Source of the DNA: Gammaproteobacteria bacterium
GTDB lineage: Bacteria > Pseudomonadota > Gammaproteobacteria > SZUA-140
Direction of reading: 5' to 3'
NCBI GenBank assembly: GCA_016712635.1
Contig: JADJQS010000008.1
Location: 62,001-126,000, forward strand
DNA length: 64,000 nucleotides
A model generated the notes under the pieces. It had not been told where the DNA came from. It worked only from the letters and a program-made list of their open reading frames with translations, and ran no database searches. This document shows, piece by piece, positions 38,480 to 46,812 of the stretch (its first letter is position 1; each line of letters opens with the position of its first letter). The position numbers and the translations under genes are program-made.

Positions 38480-39592
38480 ATGACAGAACGCGTCCTTATT
38501 GAAGCCGATAACGTACATTTTTCCTACCCGGATGGGCATAAGGTCCTGAAAGGCATTTCCTTTCGGATCAGAAAGGGCGAGAAGGTCGCTTTGATCGGTC
38601 CGAATGGCGCGGGAAAGTCCACCCTGATGAGCCATCTGAACGGGGTGCAATTGGCTAGTTCAGGCCGTATCGTCATCGACAGACTGACGGTTAGCAAGGA
38701 CAATCTAAAAGAAATCCGCCGCAAGATCGGGATCGTGTTTCAGGATCCCGATGACCAGCTCTTTTGCCCGACGGTATTCGATGACGTCGCCTTCGGTCCC
38801 TTGAATCTCGGCTTACCGGAACACGAGATTACCTTGCGTGTCCAGGAGGCATTATCCGTGGTGGGCCTGGAAGGATTTGAGCAGCGTTCCTCATTTCATC
38901 TGTCTTTCGGAGAGCGCAAACGACTTGCTCTGGCAACGGTATTATCCTATCAGCCCGAGATTCTTGTTTTCGATGAGCCATCGACCAATATGGATCCGAT
39001 GAATCGAAGGAATCTTATAAATTGGCTCAAGAATACGGATAAGACTCTGCTGTTGTGTACTCATGATCTCGATATTGCTCTTGAAGTATGCAGTCGCTGC
39101 CTGTTACTCACGGATGGTCGCATTGAGAGCGATGGCCTGACTCAGGAGATCCTCTATGATCGGGCCCTGCTCGAGAAAAACAAACTCGAGATGCCTCTCG
39201 CGCTCATGACCCATGAGCTTCTGCATGATATTTTGGCCGAACAAGAGATGGACGAGGAGCACCGCACTATTATTGGAAAATTCCTCCACGCACACCGCCA
39301 CGCTCATGGAACGGAAGCTCATATTCACGTGCACCTGCATGCACATGATCATATGCATGAACATTTGCATGAGAAGGTTGATGAGTCGCACTTCCATGAA
39401 TTGGACGAGCATCAACACGAGGTGCCCCATGACCATGCGGCGGCGCCTCATTCGCATGGTGGCGAGGAGCCTCATCACCATACACATGGCCATGGGCACG
39501 ACCATGATCACGGACATGGCCACGACCATGGACATGGGCACGACCATACCCATGGCCATAGTGAGCCCGTCGGTACTGGTCATAAACCATGA
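38480..39592 (+). CDS. nikO: Nickel/cobalt ECF transporter ATPase with extended His-rich tail
   Basis: 370 residues. ABC ATPase core: Walker A GPNGAGKST (40-48), Q-loop VFQDPDDQLF, signature HLSFGERKR, Walker B ILVFDEPS and H-loop CTHD. Usual CbiO-type proteins are about 240-280 residues; here the last about 100 residues (39282-39592) are a HxH-type tract with about 38 His plus Asp, Glu and Gly. Such tails resemble HypB or nickel-storage segments and probably buffer Ni2+ near the inner mouth of the transporter, an inference. Last gene of nikKLMQO, convergent with copA. Confidence 0.93.
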   Translation: MTERVLIEADNVHFSYPDGHKVLKGISFRIRKGEKVALIGPNGAGKSTLMSHLNGVQLASSGRIVIDRLTVSKDNLKEIRRKIGIVFQDPDDQLFCPTVFDDVAFGPLNLGLPEHEITLRVQEALSVVGLEGFEQRSSFHLSFGERKRLALATVLSYQPEILVFDEPSTNMDPMNRRNLINWLKNTDKTLLLCTHDLDIALEVCSRCLLLTDGRIESDGLTQEILYDRALLEKNKLEMPLALMTHELLHDILAEQEMDEEHRTIIGKFLHAHRHAHGTEAHIHVHLHAHDHMHEHLHEKVDESHFHELDEHQHEVPHDHAAAPHSHGGEEPHHHTHGHGHDHDHGHGHDHGHGHDHTHGHSEPVGTGHKP

Positions 39593-39650
39593 TGTACCGC
39601 TGATTAAGTACCAATGGGAACATTCCGGTTAGGTGGCTTGTGTTGCTTGC

Positions 39651-42128
39651 TCAGTAGCTTGTTAATGCAGGTCTAAATGTGCGTAATCTCAGGCTATTGC
39701 CCAATACAAGAAGGCTAGACAGGCTCATTGCAGCGGCTGCCAGCATTGGGTTGAGAAGCTGCCCTACGAGAGGGAACAACACTCCTGCAGCAACCGGTAT
39801 AAGTGCCACATTATAGGCATAGGCCCAGAACAGGTTTAGACGAATAGTGCGCAGAGTCCTTCTTGAGAGCGAAACCGCATTGGCTATGGCTCGCGGGTCT
39901 CCGTTCATCAAGATGACATCACCGGCCTCGATTGCGACATCAGCGCCAGTCCCTATCGCGATACTCACATCTGCCTGCGCAAGCGCTGGCGAGTCGTTAA
40001 TGCCATCGCCAACAAATGCAACGCGACGCCCGTCAGATTGCAGCCTCTTCACTTCCAGGGCCTTCTGATCCGGAGGGACTCCGGCCAAGATCCTTTTTAT
40101 TCCGACACTTCGCCCGATAGCCTCTGCTGCACGCTTGTTATCGCCCGTGATCATGGCAGTTTGAATGCCTAAGGCATGAATGGATGCCACGGCTTGAATG
40201 CTGCCAGCTTTCAGGGAGTCGGCGACCGCCATTGCACCGGAAAACCGACCATCTATTGCAACAAATAACGGCGTTTTCCCCTGCGCGGTCCATTCATGAA
40301 TCGTCTGTGCCGCCGAGTCATACGGTACGCCAATCGAATCCATATAGCGATCTGCGCCTATCTGGATGGTTTTTCCTGCTGCAATTGCCTCAATACCATA
40401 GCCTGGTCTGGCACTGAATGAATCAGGGGATGGGTACATAATTCCGCGATTCTTTGCTGCGGTAATCACGGCGTGCGCAAGCGGGTGCTCGCTGAGGGAC
40501 TCCGCCGAGGCCGTGAGCATAAGGAGGGTTTTCTCGTCGGTGCTGATGGAGAGGATGTCGGTTAATTCGGGCCGGCCCTTGGTGAGTGTTCCGGTTTTAT
40601 CGAGGAGGATGATGTCTATGTTTGCGAGGGCCTCCATCGCGGCTCCTTTGCGAAAGAGAACGCCCAGTTCCGCTGCTTTTCCAGTACCAACCATGATCGC
40701 TGTTGGTGTGGCCAGCCCCATCGCACAGGGGCATGCGATAAGTAGCACGCTTACTGCAGAGACAAATGCGTAGTTCAGTGAAGGAGCCGGGCCGATAGTG
40801 AGCCATATGGCAAACACAGCTGCGGATATGACGAGTACCGTCGGAACGAAAATGCCGGCGATCCTGTCCGACAGTTGCTGGATTGGCGGCTTGGAGGACT
40901 GCGCTTGTTCGACCATTTTGATAATTCTGGCAAGGGTGGTTTCTGAGCCCACACGAGTTGCCCTGAATGTGAATGCACCAGTCTTGTTGAAGGTGCCACC
41001 GGTTACTTCGCTCCCGACACTCTTCTCGGTCGGCATTGATTCGCCCGTGATCATTGACTCGTCGACGTAACTCCATCCTGTTTCTATAATGCCGTCCACC
41101 GGGATACGTTCGCCTGGCCGAATGAGGATGTGATCTCCGCGATTTACTACATCGACATCCACTTCCACTTGTCGGCCATCGCGCATTATCCGGGCTTTCT
41201 TGCTTTGGAGTTGCGCCAGTTTCTTAATCGCCTCGGAGGTCTTGCCTTTAGCCTTGGTTTCCATCAAACGGCCGAGCAGGACCAGCGTAACAATGACTGC
41301 GGAGGCCTCAAAGTACAGGTGGCGGGTGCCTGATGGAAATAGAGATGGCGCCAGCAATACCAAGGTGGAATAGATCCACGCCGACGAGGCGCCCAGCATG
41401 ACCAGAGAATTCATACCAGGGCTGGCATGCTTCAATTCTCCCCACCCCTGACGATAGAATCTCCGACCTGCGAGAAACTGAACTATGGTCGCGAAGAACA
41501 ATTGAAGCCAATCGGACACTCCGCCGTTTGCTCCGCTAAGATGCATCGATATACCGCGTTCCGGAATCAACATGGATCCCATGGCGATAACAGCCAATGG
41601 AACTGTGAAGGTTACGGCAACCAGGAAATCTCTTTTTAATGCAGCGACTTCATCTTCGCGCAGGCTGTCCCTCATATCCTTGCGGCCCGCTGTCGGATCG
41701 CTATCGTGCAGATGATAGCCAGCGGCGACAATCGCGTTTCGCAGGCTGGCTTCATTGATCATCTCTGGAACGTATCGAATGCTGGTCTCGCCGGTTGCGA
41801 GGTTGGCGGTCGCAGAAACTACGCCGGGAAGCGAGGTCAGGGTCGATTCAATTCGCCTCACACAGGAGGCGCAAGTCATATCAGTGATTAATAGAACCGC
41901 TTGCTCCGTTATTGGGGAATAACCCGCATCGGCGATGGCTTCGATGATATCTGTCAGATGAATTGTTGTATTCGGGGTGATAGATACTTTTTCCGTGGCC
42001 AGGTTTACGCTGGCTTCAGAAACGCCGGGCTGCTTCTTTAGGAGACCTTCGACACGGGTAACGCAAGAAGCACATGTCATGCCTCTCACGCCGAGAACTA
42101 TTTCGAGATCCTTATTCGATGTGTTCAT
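39651..42128 (-). CDS. copA: Copper-exporting P-type ATPase
   Basis: 825 residues from ATG 42126-42128. Two N-terminal heavy-metal-associated domains (GMTCASC near 16-22 and DMTCASC near 90), eight predicted transmembrane helices, the membrane CPC motif in IACPCAMGLATP, phosphorylation DKTGTLTKG, HP in SEHPLAHA and GDGINDSPAL. The CPC, and the pair of CxxC domains, indicate Cu+ export (P1B-1 type). Third gene of copZ-csoR-copA, converging on nikO. Confidence 0.96.
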   Translation of the reverse strand: MNTSNKDLEIVLGVRGMTCASCVTRVEGLLKKQPGVSEASVNLATEKVSITPNTTIHLTDIIEAIADAGYSPITEQAVLLITDMTCASCVRRIESTLTSLPGVVSATANLATGETSIRYVPEMINEASLRNAIVAAGYHLHDSDPTAGRKDMRDSLREDEVAALKRDFLVAVTFTVPLAVIAMGSMLIPERGISMHLSGANGGVSDWLQLFFATIVQFLAGRRFYRQGWGELKHASPGMNSLVMLGASSAWIYSTLVLLAPSLFPSGTRHLYFEASAVIVTLVLLGRLMETKAKGKTSEAIKKLAQLQSKKARIMRDGRQVEVDVDVVNRGDHILIRPGERIPVDGIIETGWSYVDESMITGESMPTEKSVGSEVTGGTFNKTGAFTFRATRVGSETTLARIIKMVEQAQSSKPPIQQLSDRIAGIFVPTVLVISAAVFAIWLTIGPAPSLNYAFVSAVSVLLIACPCAMGLATPTAIMVGTGKAAELGVLFRKGAAMEALANIDIILLDKTGTLTKGRPELTDILSISTDEKTLLMLTASAESLSEHPLAHAVITAAKNRGIMYPSPDSFSARPGYGIEAIAAGKTIQIGADRYMDSIGVPYDSAAQTIHEWTAQGKTPLFVAIDGRFSGAMAVADSLKAGSIQAVASIHALGIQTAMITGDNKRAAEAIGRSVGIKRILAGVPPDQKALEVKRLQSDGRRVAFVGDGINDSPALAQADVSIAIGTGADVAIEAGDVILMNGDPRAIANAVSLSRRTLRTIRLNLFWAYAYNVALIPVAAGVLFPLVGQLLNPMLAAAAMSLSSLLVLGNSLRLRTFRPALTSY

Positions 42129-42142
42129 TTGATTGAATGAGA

Positions 42143-42433
42143 TCAACGGTATTTAAGGATCTCCATGAGCTCTTCGATAATCTCATTGGTATCTCCTCGC
42201 TTATTCGCGGTTACCACATGATCATGCAGATGGCTGCGCAAAATCATATCGCCGATCTTGGTCATTGCACCGTCAACCGCCTTAATCTGCTTGAGCACAT
42301 CAACGCAATAAACAGAATCAGACTCCAGCATTCGTATGATTCCCTCAACGTGACCCTTGACGGAACGCAGACGAGACATTGTTTCTGTCCGGACAACCGG
42401 GTTCAGCTGCAAGTTCTGGTGTAGATCGGACAT
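42143..42433 (-). CDS. CsoR/RcnR-family metal-sensing repressor
   Basis: 96 residues from ATG 42431-42433, sharing one base with the copZ stop (TGATG). All-helical DUF156 family: RLRSVKGHVEGIIRMLESDSVYCVDVLKQI. Using the family numbering, the ligand positions are Cys-43, His-68 and His-72 (RSHLHDHV). Copper sensors CsoR have Cys at the last position (HxxxC); nickel/cobalt RcnR has His (HxxxH), as here. Its operon partners are copper genes, so the sensed metal is uncertain. It should repress its own operon from the divergent nikR side. Confidence 0.88.
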   Translation of the reverse strand: MSDLHQNLQLNPVVRTETMSRLRSVKGHVEGIIRMLESDSVYCVDVLKQIKAVDGAMTKIGDMILRSHLHDHVVTANKRGDTNEIIEELMEILKYR

Positions 42434-42630
42434 CAAATCACCATGGCCGAATAGCCGGCGTGGCGTACCGCAGAGATCACATCCTGGGTATTTGGGGTGC
42501 CCTCAATGACCGCTATTCCATCTTCGATGCGGATTTCCTTGATTTCTTTGACGCCAGATACTTTGGCAAGTGCTGTTTCAACAGCATGGACGCAGTGACT
42601 GCAAGTCATGCCGGTGATTTTAATGATCAT
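42433..42630 (-). CDS. copZ: Copper chaperone CopZ-type HMA protein
   Basis: 65 residues from ATG 42628-42630 with GGAGG five bases upstream. A single heavy-metal-associated domain with GMTCSHC near residue 7-13, the ferredoxin-like beta-alpha-beta fold (VHAVETALAKVSGVKEI). It shuttles Cu+ to the CopA N-terminal domains. Confidence 0.93.
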   Translation of the reverse strand: MIIKITGMTCSHCVHAVETALAKVSGVKEIKEIRIEDGIAVIEGTPNTQDVISAVRHAGYSAMVI

Positions 42631-42967
42631 AGATGCCTCCTCCCTATCCCACCCCACCTGGGGTGAGTTAATCTTATTATGATCGCTCTCATTAAATCCA
42701 GTGGCAAGATTGCGAGTAGGCAAAATAATCTATATGTAAACATATAGTTAAATGATTAATGATTATGTTCCTATATATTTGTAAGCATGAGAGACATCAT
42801 CACATGAATGCGGGCGTATAATTAGCTCATGACCTCGGTGAGTTATATGTGTATGTGGTTGTTACTTGAGGTATTCTTGATTGATCAGTACTCTCTAAGC
42901 TGAATCTTGAACAGGCATTTTCACGATGCCAAAACACAAACTTAATTAACCTTCAGGAAGGCGGATA
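42631..42967. other. Divergent copZ/nikR regulatory region
   Basis: 337 AT-rich bases. Besides the palindrome at 42730-42747 there are repeated TATAT elements near 42770 and a TTAACC-like ribosome-binding area before nikR (AGGAAGGCGGATA). No coding sequence recognised. Confidence 0.5.
42730..42747. promoter_or_regulatory. Palindromic operator candidate between copZ and nikR
   Basis: CTATATGT-AA-ACATATAG is a perfect 18-bp palindrome 100 bases before the copZ start and 220 bases before nikR. It could be the operator of the CsoR/RcnR-type protein or of NikR; sequence does not match the E. coli NikR site. Confidence 0.5.
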
Positions 42968-43429
42968 ATGGAACGAATTACGATGTCCCTAGATTCTGTT
43001 CTGGCCGATTTGTTCGACAATTTCATAGCCGAGCATGGTTATACCAACCGCTCAGAAGCAATGCGGGATTTGATCCGGCAGCAGCTGGAAAAGGAGCAAC
43101 TGGAAAAATCTGGTGATGGTCATTGTGTCGCGACCTTGAGCTACGTGTATAACCATCACGAGCTGGAACTGGCCAGCCGTATTACAGAAGTCCTTCACGA
43201 TCACCACGAACTTACGCTTTCAAGCATGCATATCCATCTGGATCACGATAATTGTCTGGAAATAACCATCATGCGCGGATCGGTGGATATCGTCAGAAAT
43301 ACCGCGAACGCCATTATGGCGGAGCGAGGTGTTCGCCACGGCAAGTTGAGTATGGTGCCGATCGATGTTAGCGAGGTCAGTCATACGCACGGTGGTCAGC
43401 CGCACGTTCATAGCCGGCCGATGACTTGA
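42968..43429 (+). CDS. nikR: Nickel-responsive regulator NikR
   Basis: 153 residues (E. coli 133). The N-terminal ribbon-helix-helix reads ERITMSLDSVLADLFDNFI...NRSEAMRDLIR. The C-terminal ACT-like domain carries the nickel ligands: an HDHHELT stretch, MHIHLDHDNCLE (His, His, Cys) and a family-typical end, here extended with HTHGGQPHVHSR, which could bind extra metal. It represses nickel uptake when nickel is plentiful, so nikKLMQO is the obvious target. Confidence 0.95.
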   Translation: MERITMSLDSVLADLFDNFIAEHGYTNRSEAMRDLIRQQLEKEQLEKSGDGHCVATLSYVYNHHELELASRITEVLHDHHELTLSSMHIHLDHDNCLEITIMRGSVDIVRNTANAIMAERGVRHGKLSMVPIDVSEVSHTHGGQPHVHSRPMT

Positions 43430-43477
43430 GAATGATCCGGGTATAATCTCTCCTTATGTTTAATCTGGCGCGGAAAT

Positions 43478-43500
43478 TGCCTCTCCACTAAGTGGAGGCA
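43478..43500 (+). terminator. Imperfect hairpin after nikR
   Basis: TGCC-TC-TCCA and TGGA-GGCA pair with a two-base bulge and 5-base loop; no T-run follows. Weak terminator candidate. Confidence 0.3.
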
Positions 43501-43537
43501 TCTCACCAATCTATTAACTATTTGATGCATTGGCATT

Positions 43538-44161
43538 ATGAGAGAAAAGGAGAAGGCTACTAGCATTATCTACGTTCGTCATGGGCAAGCTGATTTTCCG
43601 CATGACAGACTGTACTGCGATGAGCGCGAAGATCCGTCACTTACCGCTGAAGGCTTGGCACAGGCGCAGCTAGCCGCCACCTTGCTTGCAGACCAAGCTA
43701 TCGAGGCTATTTACAGCAGCCCTATGATGCGTACGCGCATGACTGCTGAGCTGATAGCGGACAAATCCACAGCAAGGGTGATTTTTGAGCCAAGGCTTAA
43801 AGAGCGTCCATTCGGGATTTGGGATGGACTGTATTTTGATGAAATAGCAAGGGATTATCCGGATCAGTTTCTGGCATGGAAGCGTGATCCGATATCTTTT
43901 GTTCCTGAGGGAGGCGAAACGATCGATGCGCATATGGATCGGGTAAAGTCAGCCCTGCAGGACATAATCGATAATCATCGCGGGCAGCGAATTCTTGTTG
44001 TATCTCATGTGGGGCCGATACGGATGTGCATCACAGATGCGCTGGGTATGCCGTTATCCTCTTATCGCAGACTGACAATCGATTATGCGTCTGTCACGAG
44101 AGTAGATTATGGAAGAAAACAGAACAATCTAATTTATATGAATATCTCTGGAAAATTATGA
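43538..44161 (+). CDS. Histidine phosphatase superfamily protein
   Basis: 207 residues. The catalytic RHG is in YVRHGQADF near the N-terminus, with the second His in VSHVGPIRMC and supporting Glu-Arg residues (LTAEGLAQAQ, YSSPMMRTRMTAEL, ERPFGIWDGL). Related to phosphoglycerate mutase-like and CobC-type enzymes; the substrate is not readable. Its position near nickel genes is probably coincidental. Start ATG has no strong ribosome-binding site. Confidence 0.85.
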   Translation: MREKEKATSIIYVRHGQADFPHDRLYCDEREDPSLTAEGLAQAQLAATLLADQAIEAIYSSPMMRTRMTAELIADKSTARVIFEPRLKERPFGIWDGLYFDEIARDYPDQFLAWKRDPISFVPEGGETIDAHMDRVKSALQDIIDNHRGQRILVVSHVGPIRMCITDALGMPLSSYRRLTIDYASVTRVDYGRKQNNLIYMNISGKL

Positions 44162-44328
44162 ATCCTGGGCACGGCTGTTTGCAGGGTAAGTGGCGCGCAG
44201 GCAGTTATGGTTTCTGATTAGTACGAGGAATTGCAGCAGCACAGGGGTTCTGCCGATTGCAGTAAAATGGACTTGATTGGGTGCGTGTGCTAGGATTAAC
44301 CTATTGGTTTTATTGCGTCTATTATGGA

Positions 44329-44454
44329 ATGATAAGTGTGATCATGCCGGAACCGGCAACTGACGTGGTGAGACTTCCCAGCTTCAGATTACACGACGAT
44401 GGATCTTACTTGACGCAATTGTGGTTGACAGGACCAGATGCTCGGAGGATTTAG
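44329..44454 (+). CDS. Possible small ORF upstream of the secreted protein gene
   Basis: 41 codons with a start ATG at 44329 (a second at 44344), ending 4 bases before the next gene's ATG. The peptide (MPEPATDVVRLPSFRLHDDG...) is not recognised. The arrangement could be a leader peptide, but there is no strong ribosome-binding site. Confidence 0.25.
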   Translation: MISVIMPEPATDVVRLPSFRLHDDGSYLTQLWLTGPDARRI

Positions 44455-44458
44455 ACAG

Positions 44459-45424
44459 ATGGTTAATCACTCGGCTATAAAAGCAGTGTCAGGGCTTTAT
44501 CGAGTAACTGGTGCGGCGCTGTTTCTGCTGGTTGCCGCTCCAATTCAGGCGCTCCCTGTATTCGATAACTGGACTGTGGCGAATGGCGACGTCAGCGTGA
44601 CATGTCCCGCTGGCTTTACGTGTGAAACCCTGACTACCGGCGACGGTTTTGCCCAGGTGCAATGGGTTGAAACTGCTACCGGAGATACGTTCATTCAGAC
44701 GATCATCACAGACCAGGGAGCGGGGGCTGTCGGTGGTACCCCGTCAGCGGGTCTTCCCTACAGCGATGAGAGTTTTATCATGCTCGGCGGTTCAAACGGA
44801 ATCTCCTCGCGTCAACATTATTTCCAGGACGATACCGCAACCACGGGCACGATTTTCGAGAATACCACAGCGCTGAATACCGGTTGGGCACAAATCAATC
44901 CTACCGATCCGGACATGGATGTAACCCAGACGCTTACGGTTGATGCAACGCCCGCTGTGACGGGGGATGAATTCACCAATGCGTTCGAGATGCATCTGAT
45001 ACATGATGCTGGCGGCACAACCACGGGTAGCAGTATATCTATCACCCAGAACTCAGGCCTCGGGAACGGGGCGGACACCTCGACTGACAGCCAGGAATTC
45101 CAATTGGTCCATCTGCAGGGCAGTTATGTCGCGACAGGTTCAAGCATCACGCTGGATCCGACAACCACGGCGAGTGGCGGTACTGTGGCCTGGAGCGCGG
45201 GTGATGACATCATGATTCGCTGGATTGGCCAAAGTATCGATCTTGGCGCCCAAGGGACTGCGGTATTCGGGTTCGAGGGTATTACGAATAATACTGATCC
45301 GGATGAGGCCACGACCTTTTCTACAACCAGCGCCGGTATTACAGTCGATGGCACTGATCCCCAAGGATTCGGTACACCATTTGACTGGGATACGGTCTTT
45401 GGAGCTACTCCGCCTCAGCTTTAA
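44459..45424 (+). CDS. Secreted protein of unknown function, Thr/Ser-rich beta type
   Basis: 321 residues from ATG 44459, preceded by GGAGGATTTAGACAG. A signal peptide (about 8-38, ending PIQA) leads to a mature protein poor in Lys and rich in Thr, Ser, Gly and Asp, with beta-strand patterning (SISITQNSGLGNGADT, GSSITLDPTTTASGGTVAW). A CX6C pair (TCPAGFTC) suggests one disulfide. No PEP-CTERM, LPXTG or barrel C-terminus is seen, so it is likely periplasmic or extracellular. I do not recognise the family. It is monocistronic with a strong terminator. Confidence 0.7.
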   Translation: MVNHSAIKAVSGLYRVTGAALFLLVAAPIQALPVFDNWTVANGDVSVTCPAGFTCETLTTGDGFAQVQWVETATGDTFIQTIITDQGAGAVGGTPSAGLPYSDESFIMLGGSNGISSRQHYFQDDTATTGTIFENTTALNTGWAQINPTDPDMDVTQTLTVDATPAVTGDEFTNAFEMHLIHDAGGTTTGSSISITQNSGLGNGADTSTDSQEFQLVHLQGSYVATGSSITLDPTTTASGGTVAWSAGDDIMIRWIGQSIDLGAQGTAVFGFEGITNNTDPDEATTFSTTSAGITVDGTDPQGFGTPFDWDTVFGATPPQL

Positions 45425-45462
45425 GTAAATACCGCTGTACTCCTTCACATTTTTTGCCTTCT

Positions 45463-45498
45463 AAACAGAGAGAAGGTAACAACCTTCTCTCTGTTTTC
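45463..45498 (+). terminator. Rho-independent terminator of the secreted protein gene
   Basis: ACAGAGAGAAGGT and ACCTTCTCTCTGT form a perfect 13-bp stem with a 4-base loop, flanked by A residues and a TTTTCT run, 40 bases past the stop. The stem is nearly symmetric with T on one side and A on the other, so it could act on both strands. Confidence 0.9.
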
Positions 45499-45782
45499 TG
45501 CCTAACGCGATTAATCAATGTCGTTTCATGAGTAGCTTAATGTTGCTATGTACCAAAGCGTTTTTCGCGTGTAACATTGTTGAACAATTACACTGTTAGA
45601 TTTGATGGCATGGCGGGAACGTTGCTGTCTAGTTGAATGTTGATTGGTGCAGTTGTCCCTGTGTTGGTTGATCGGATTGATTCTTCCCGTATGGTTTGTT
45701 CAAGCACTGAGGGTGACGTCGACATGGATCGCTTTCAACACATGGCAGTTTCAAAGCCGCGTTAATATCAGGATTGATGTCC
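45499..45782. other. Intergenic region before the LolA-like gene
   Basis: 284 bases, AT-rich, no open frame of substance and no clear promoter. AGGATTG before 45783 serves as the ribosome-binding site of the next gene. Confidence 0.4.
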
Positions 45783-46634
45783 ATGGATCGTCTGAATAAG
45801 CATCTGCGAAGATTTTCTGGTGCATTGATCAGCTGCGCCGGCCTCGTTCTGTATGTATCAACCGGGATGGCCGAAGAGGTCGTGCCTGAGTTCACGGGCA
45901 AGCAAATCTTCGAACAATGCGGTTACAAATATCCTGGCGATGATCAGCAGGGTAAGTTCACGGTAATTCTTCAAGACAAGGATGGAAAGGTCATGAAGAG
46001 TGAATATCTGCGGTATTGGAAGGATTACAAGGGTAAAGACGATGTTGCGGACAAGATGCTCTTGTTTACGACATATCCCCCGGAGGCAAAAGGCTCTGCA
46101 TTCATGCGGGTGGCATACAGTCAGCATGATAAACCCGTAGATCAATGGATTTATCTCCCTGCGCTTAAAAAGATCAGGCGGGTTTCTATCCGTGATCTGG
46201 GCGACAGTTTTTTGAATTCCAATCTGACGTATGCCGATGTCAGCCGGCGAGCTCTGGAAGATGACGAGCACAAGTATCTGGGGACACGGCAAGTCGACGA
46301 TGCGGTGTTTCATATTGTCGAAAGTATACCAAGGGAAGCCAATCCGATTTACGGCAAACGAATATTCTGGTTTCTCAAGACTAAAAATTGGGACGAGTGC
46401 GTCAATACGCGGATTGACTACTACGATAACAACGGTGAGCTGATAAAGGATCAATTTATCAAGTGGCAGCGTGTAGGAGACGCTTGGGTATGGGATCGAG
46501 TGTTAGTGAGGAGCCGGCGCACACTTAGTGCCTCGATCTTTCAACTCAGCGAGATCAAGATCAACGCCGGTGTTGATGACGATTTGTTCACAGCCAGATC
46601 CTTAGAGCATGGGCCGGCTGGCCTTGAGCAATGA
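45783..46634 (+). CDS. LolA-like outer membrane lipoprotein-sorting protein
   Basis: 283 residues from ATG 45783, with AGGA nine bases upstream. A signal peptide ends near STGMA. The body matches the LolA-like family often annotated as outer membrane lipoprotein-sorting protein: GKQIFEQCGYKYPGDDQQGKFTVILQDKDGKVMKSEY, YLPALKKIRRVSIRDLGDSFLNSNLTYADVSRRALED (the signature), and YYDNNGELIKDQF. In other proteobacteria these proteins sit next to RND-type permeases and DUF1302-type barrels; a barrel follows here but no RND gene. It is periplasmic; cargo unknown. Confidence 0.8.
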   Translation: MDRLNKHLRRFSGALISCAGLVLYVSTGMAEEVVPEFTGKQIFEQCGYKYPGDDQQGKFTVILQDKDGKVMKSEYLRYWKDYKGKDDVADKMLLFTTYPPEAKGSAFMRVAYSQHDKPVDQWIYLPALKKIRRVSIRDLGDSFLNSNLTYADVSRRALEDDEHKYLGTRQVDDAVFHIVESIPREANPIYGKRIFWFLKTKNWDECVNTRIDYYDNNGELIKDQFIKWQRVGDAWVWDRVLVRSRRTLSASIFQLSEIKINAGVDDDLFTARSLEHGPAGLEQ

Positions 46635-46752
46635 GGAAACGATAAGTTTTTCCCCGTCTGATTGTGCCTGACGAAGTTCCAGCCTGTATGGCCGGTTCTT
46701 GAGTCTGGGCACGTAAGGGAAGTGACAGATCAAGCGTGCAACATGTTTGACG

Positions 46753-46774
46753 TTGTATAACTATAGTTATACAA
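46753..46774. promoter_or_regulatory. Perfect 22-bp palindrome, operator candidate
   Basis: TTGTATAACTA/TAGTTATACAA is a perfect inverted repeat with no loop, ending 38 bases before the ATG of the RHH-like gene. Ribbon-helix-helix repressors commonly bind dyads in their own promoters, so autoregulation is a reasonable guess. Confidence 0.7.
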
Positions 46775-46812
46775 TGTGTGCGTCTGGAAAATCACGCCAA
46801 CAGGGGTTCCTT

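Noticed and set aside
39282..39592. DNA tandem repeat of CAT/CAC and GGC codons
   Set aside because: It is the coding sequence of the His-rich NikO tail rather than an intergenic repeat; no CRISPR-like spacing.
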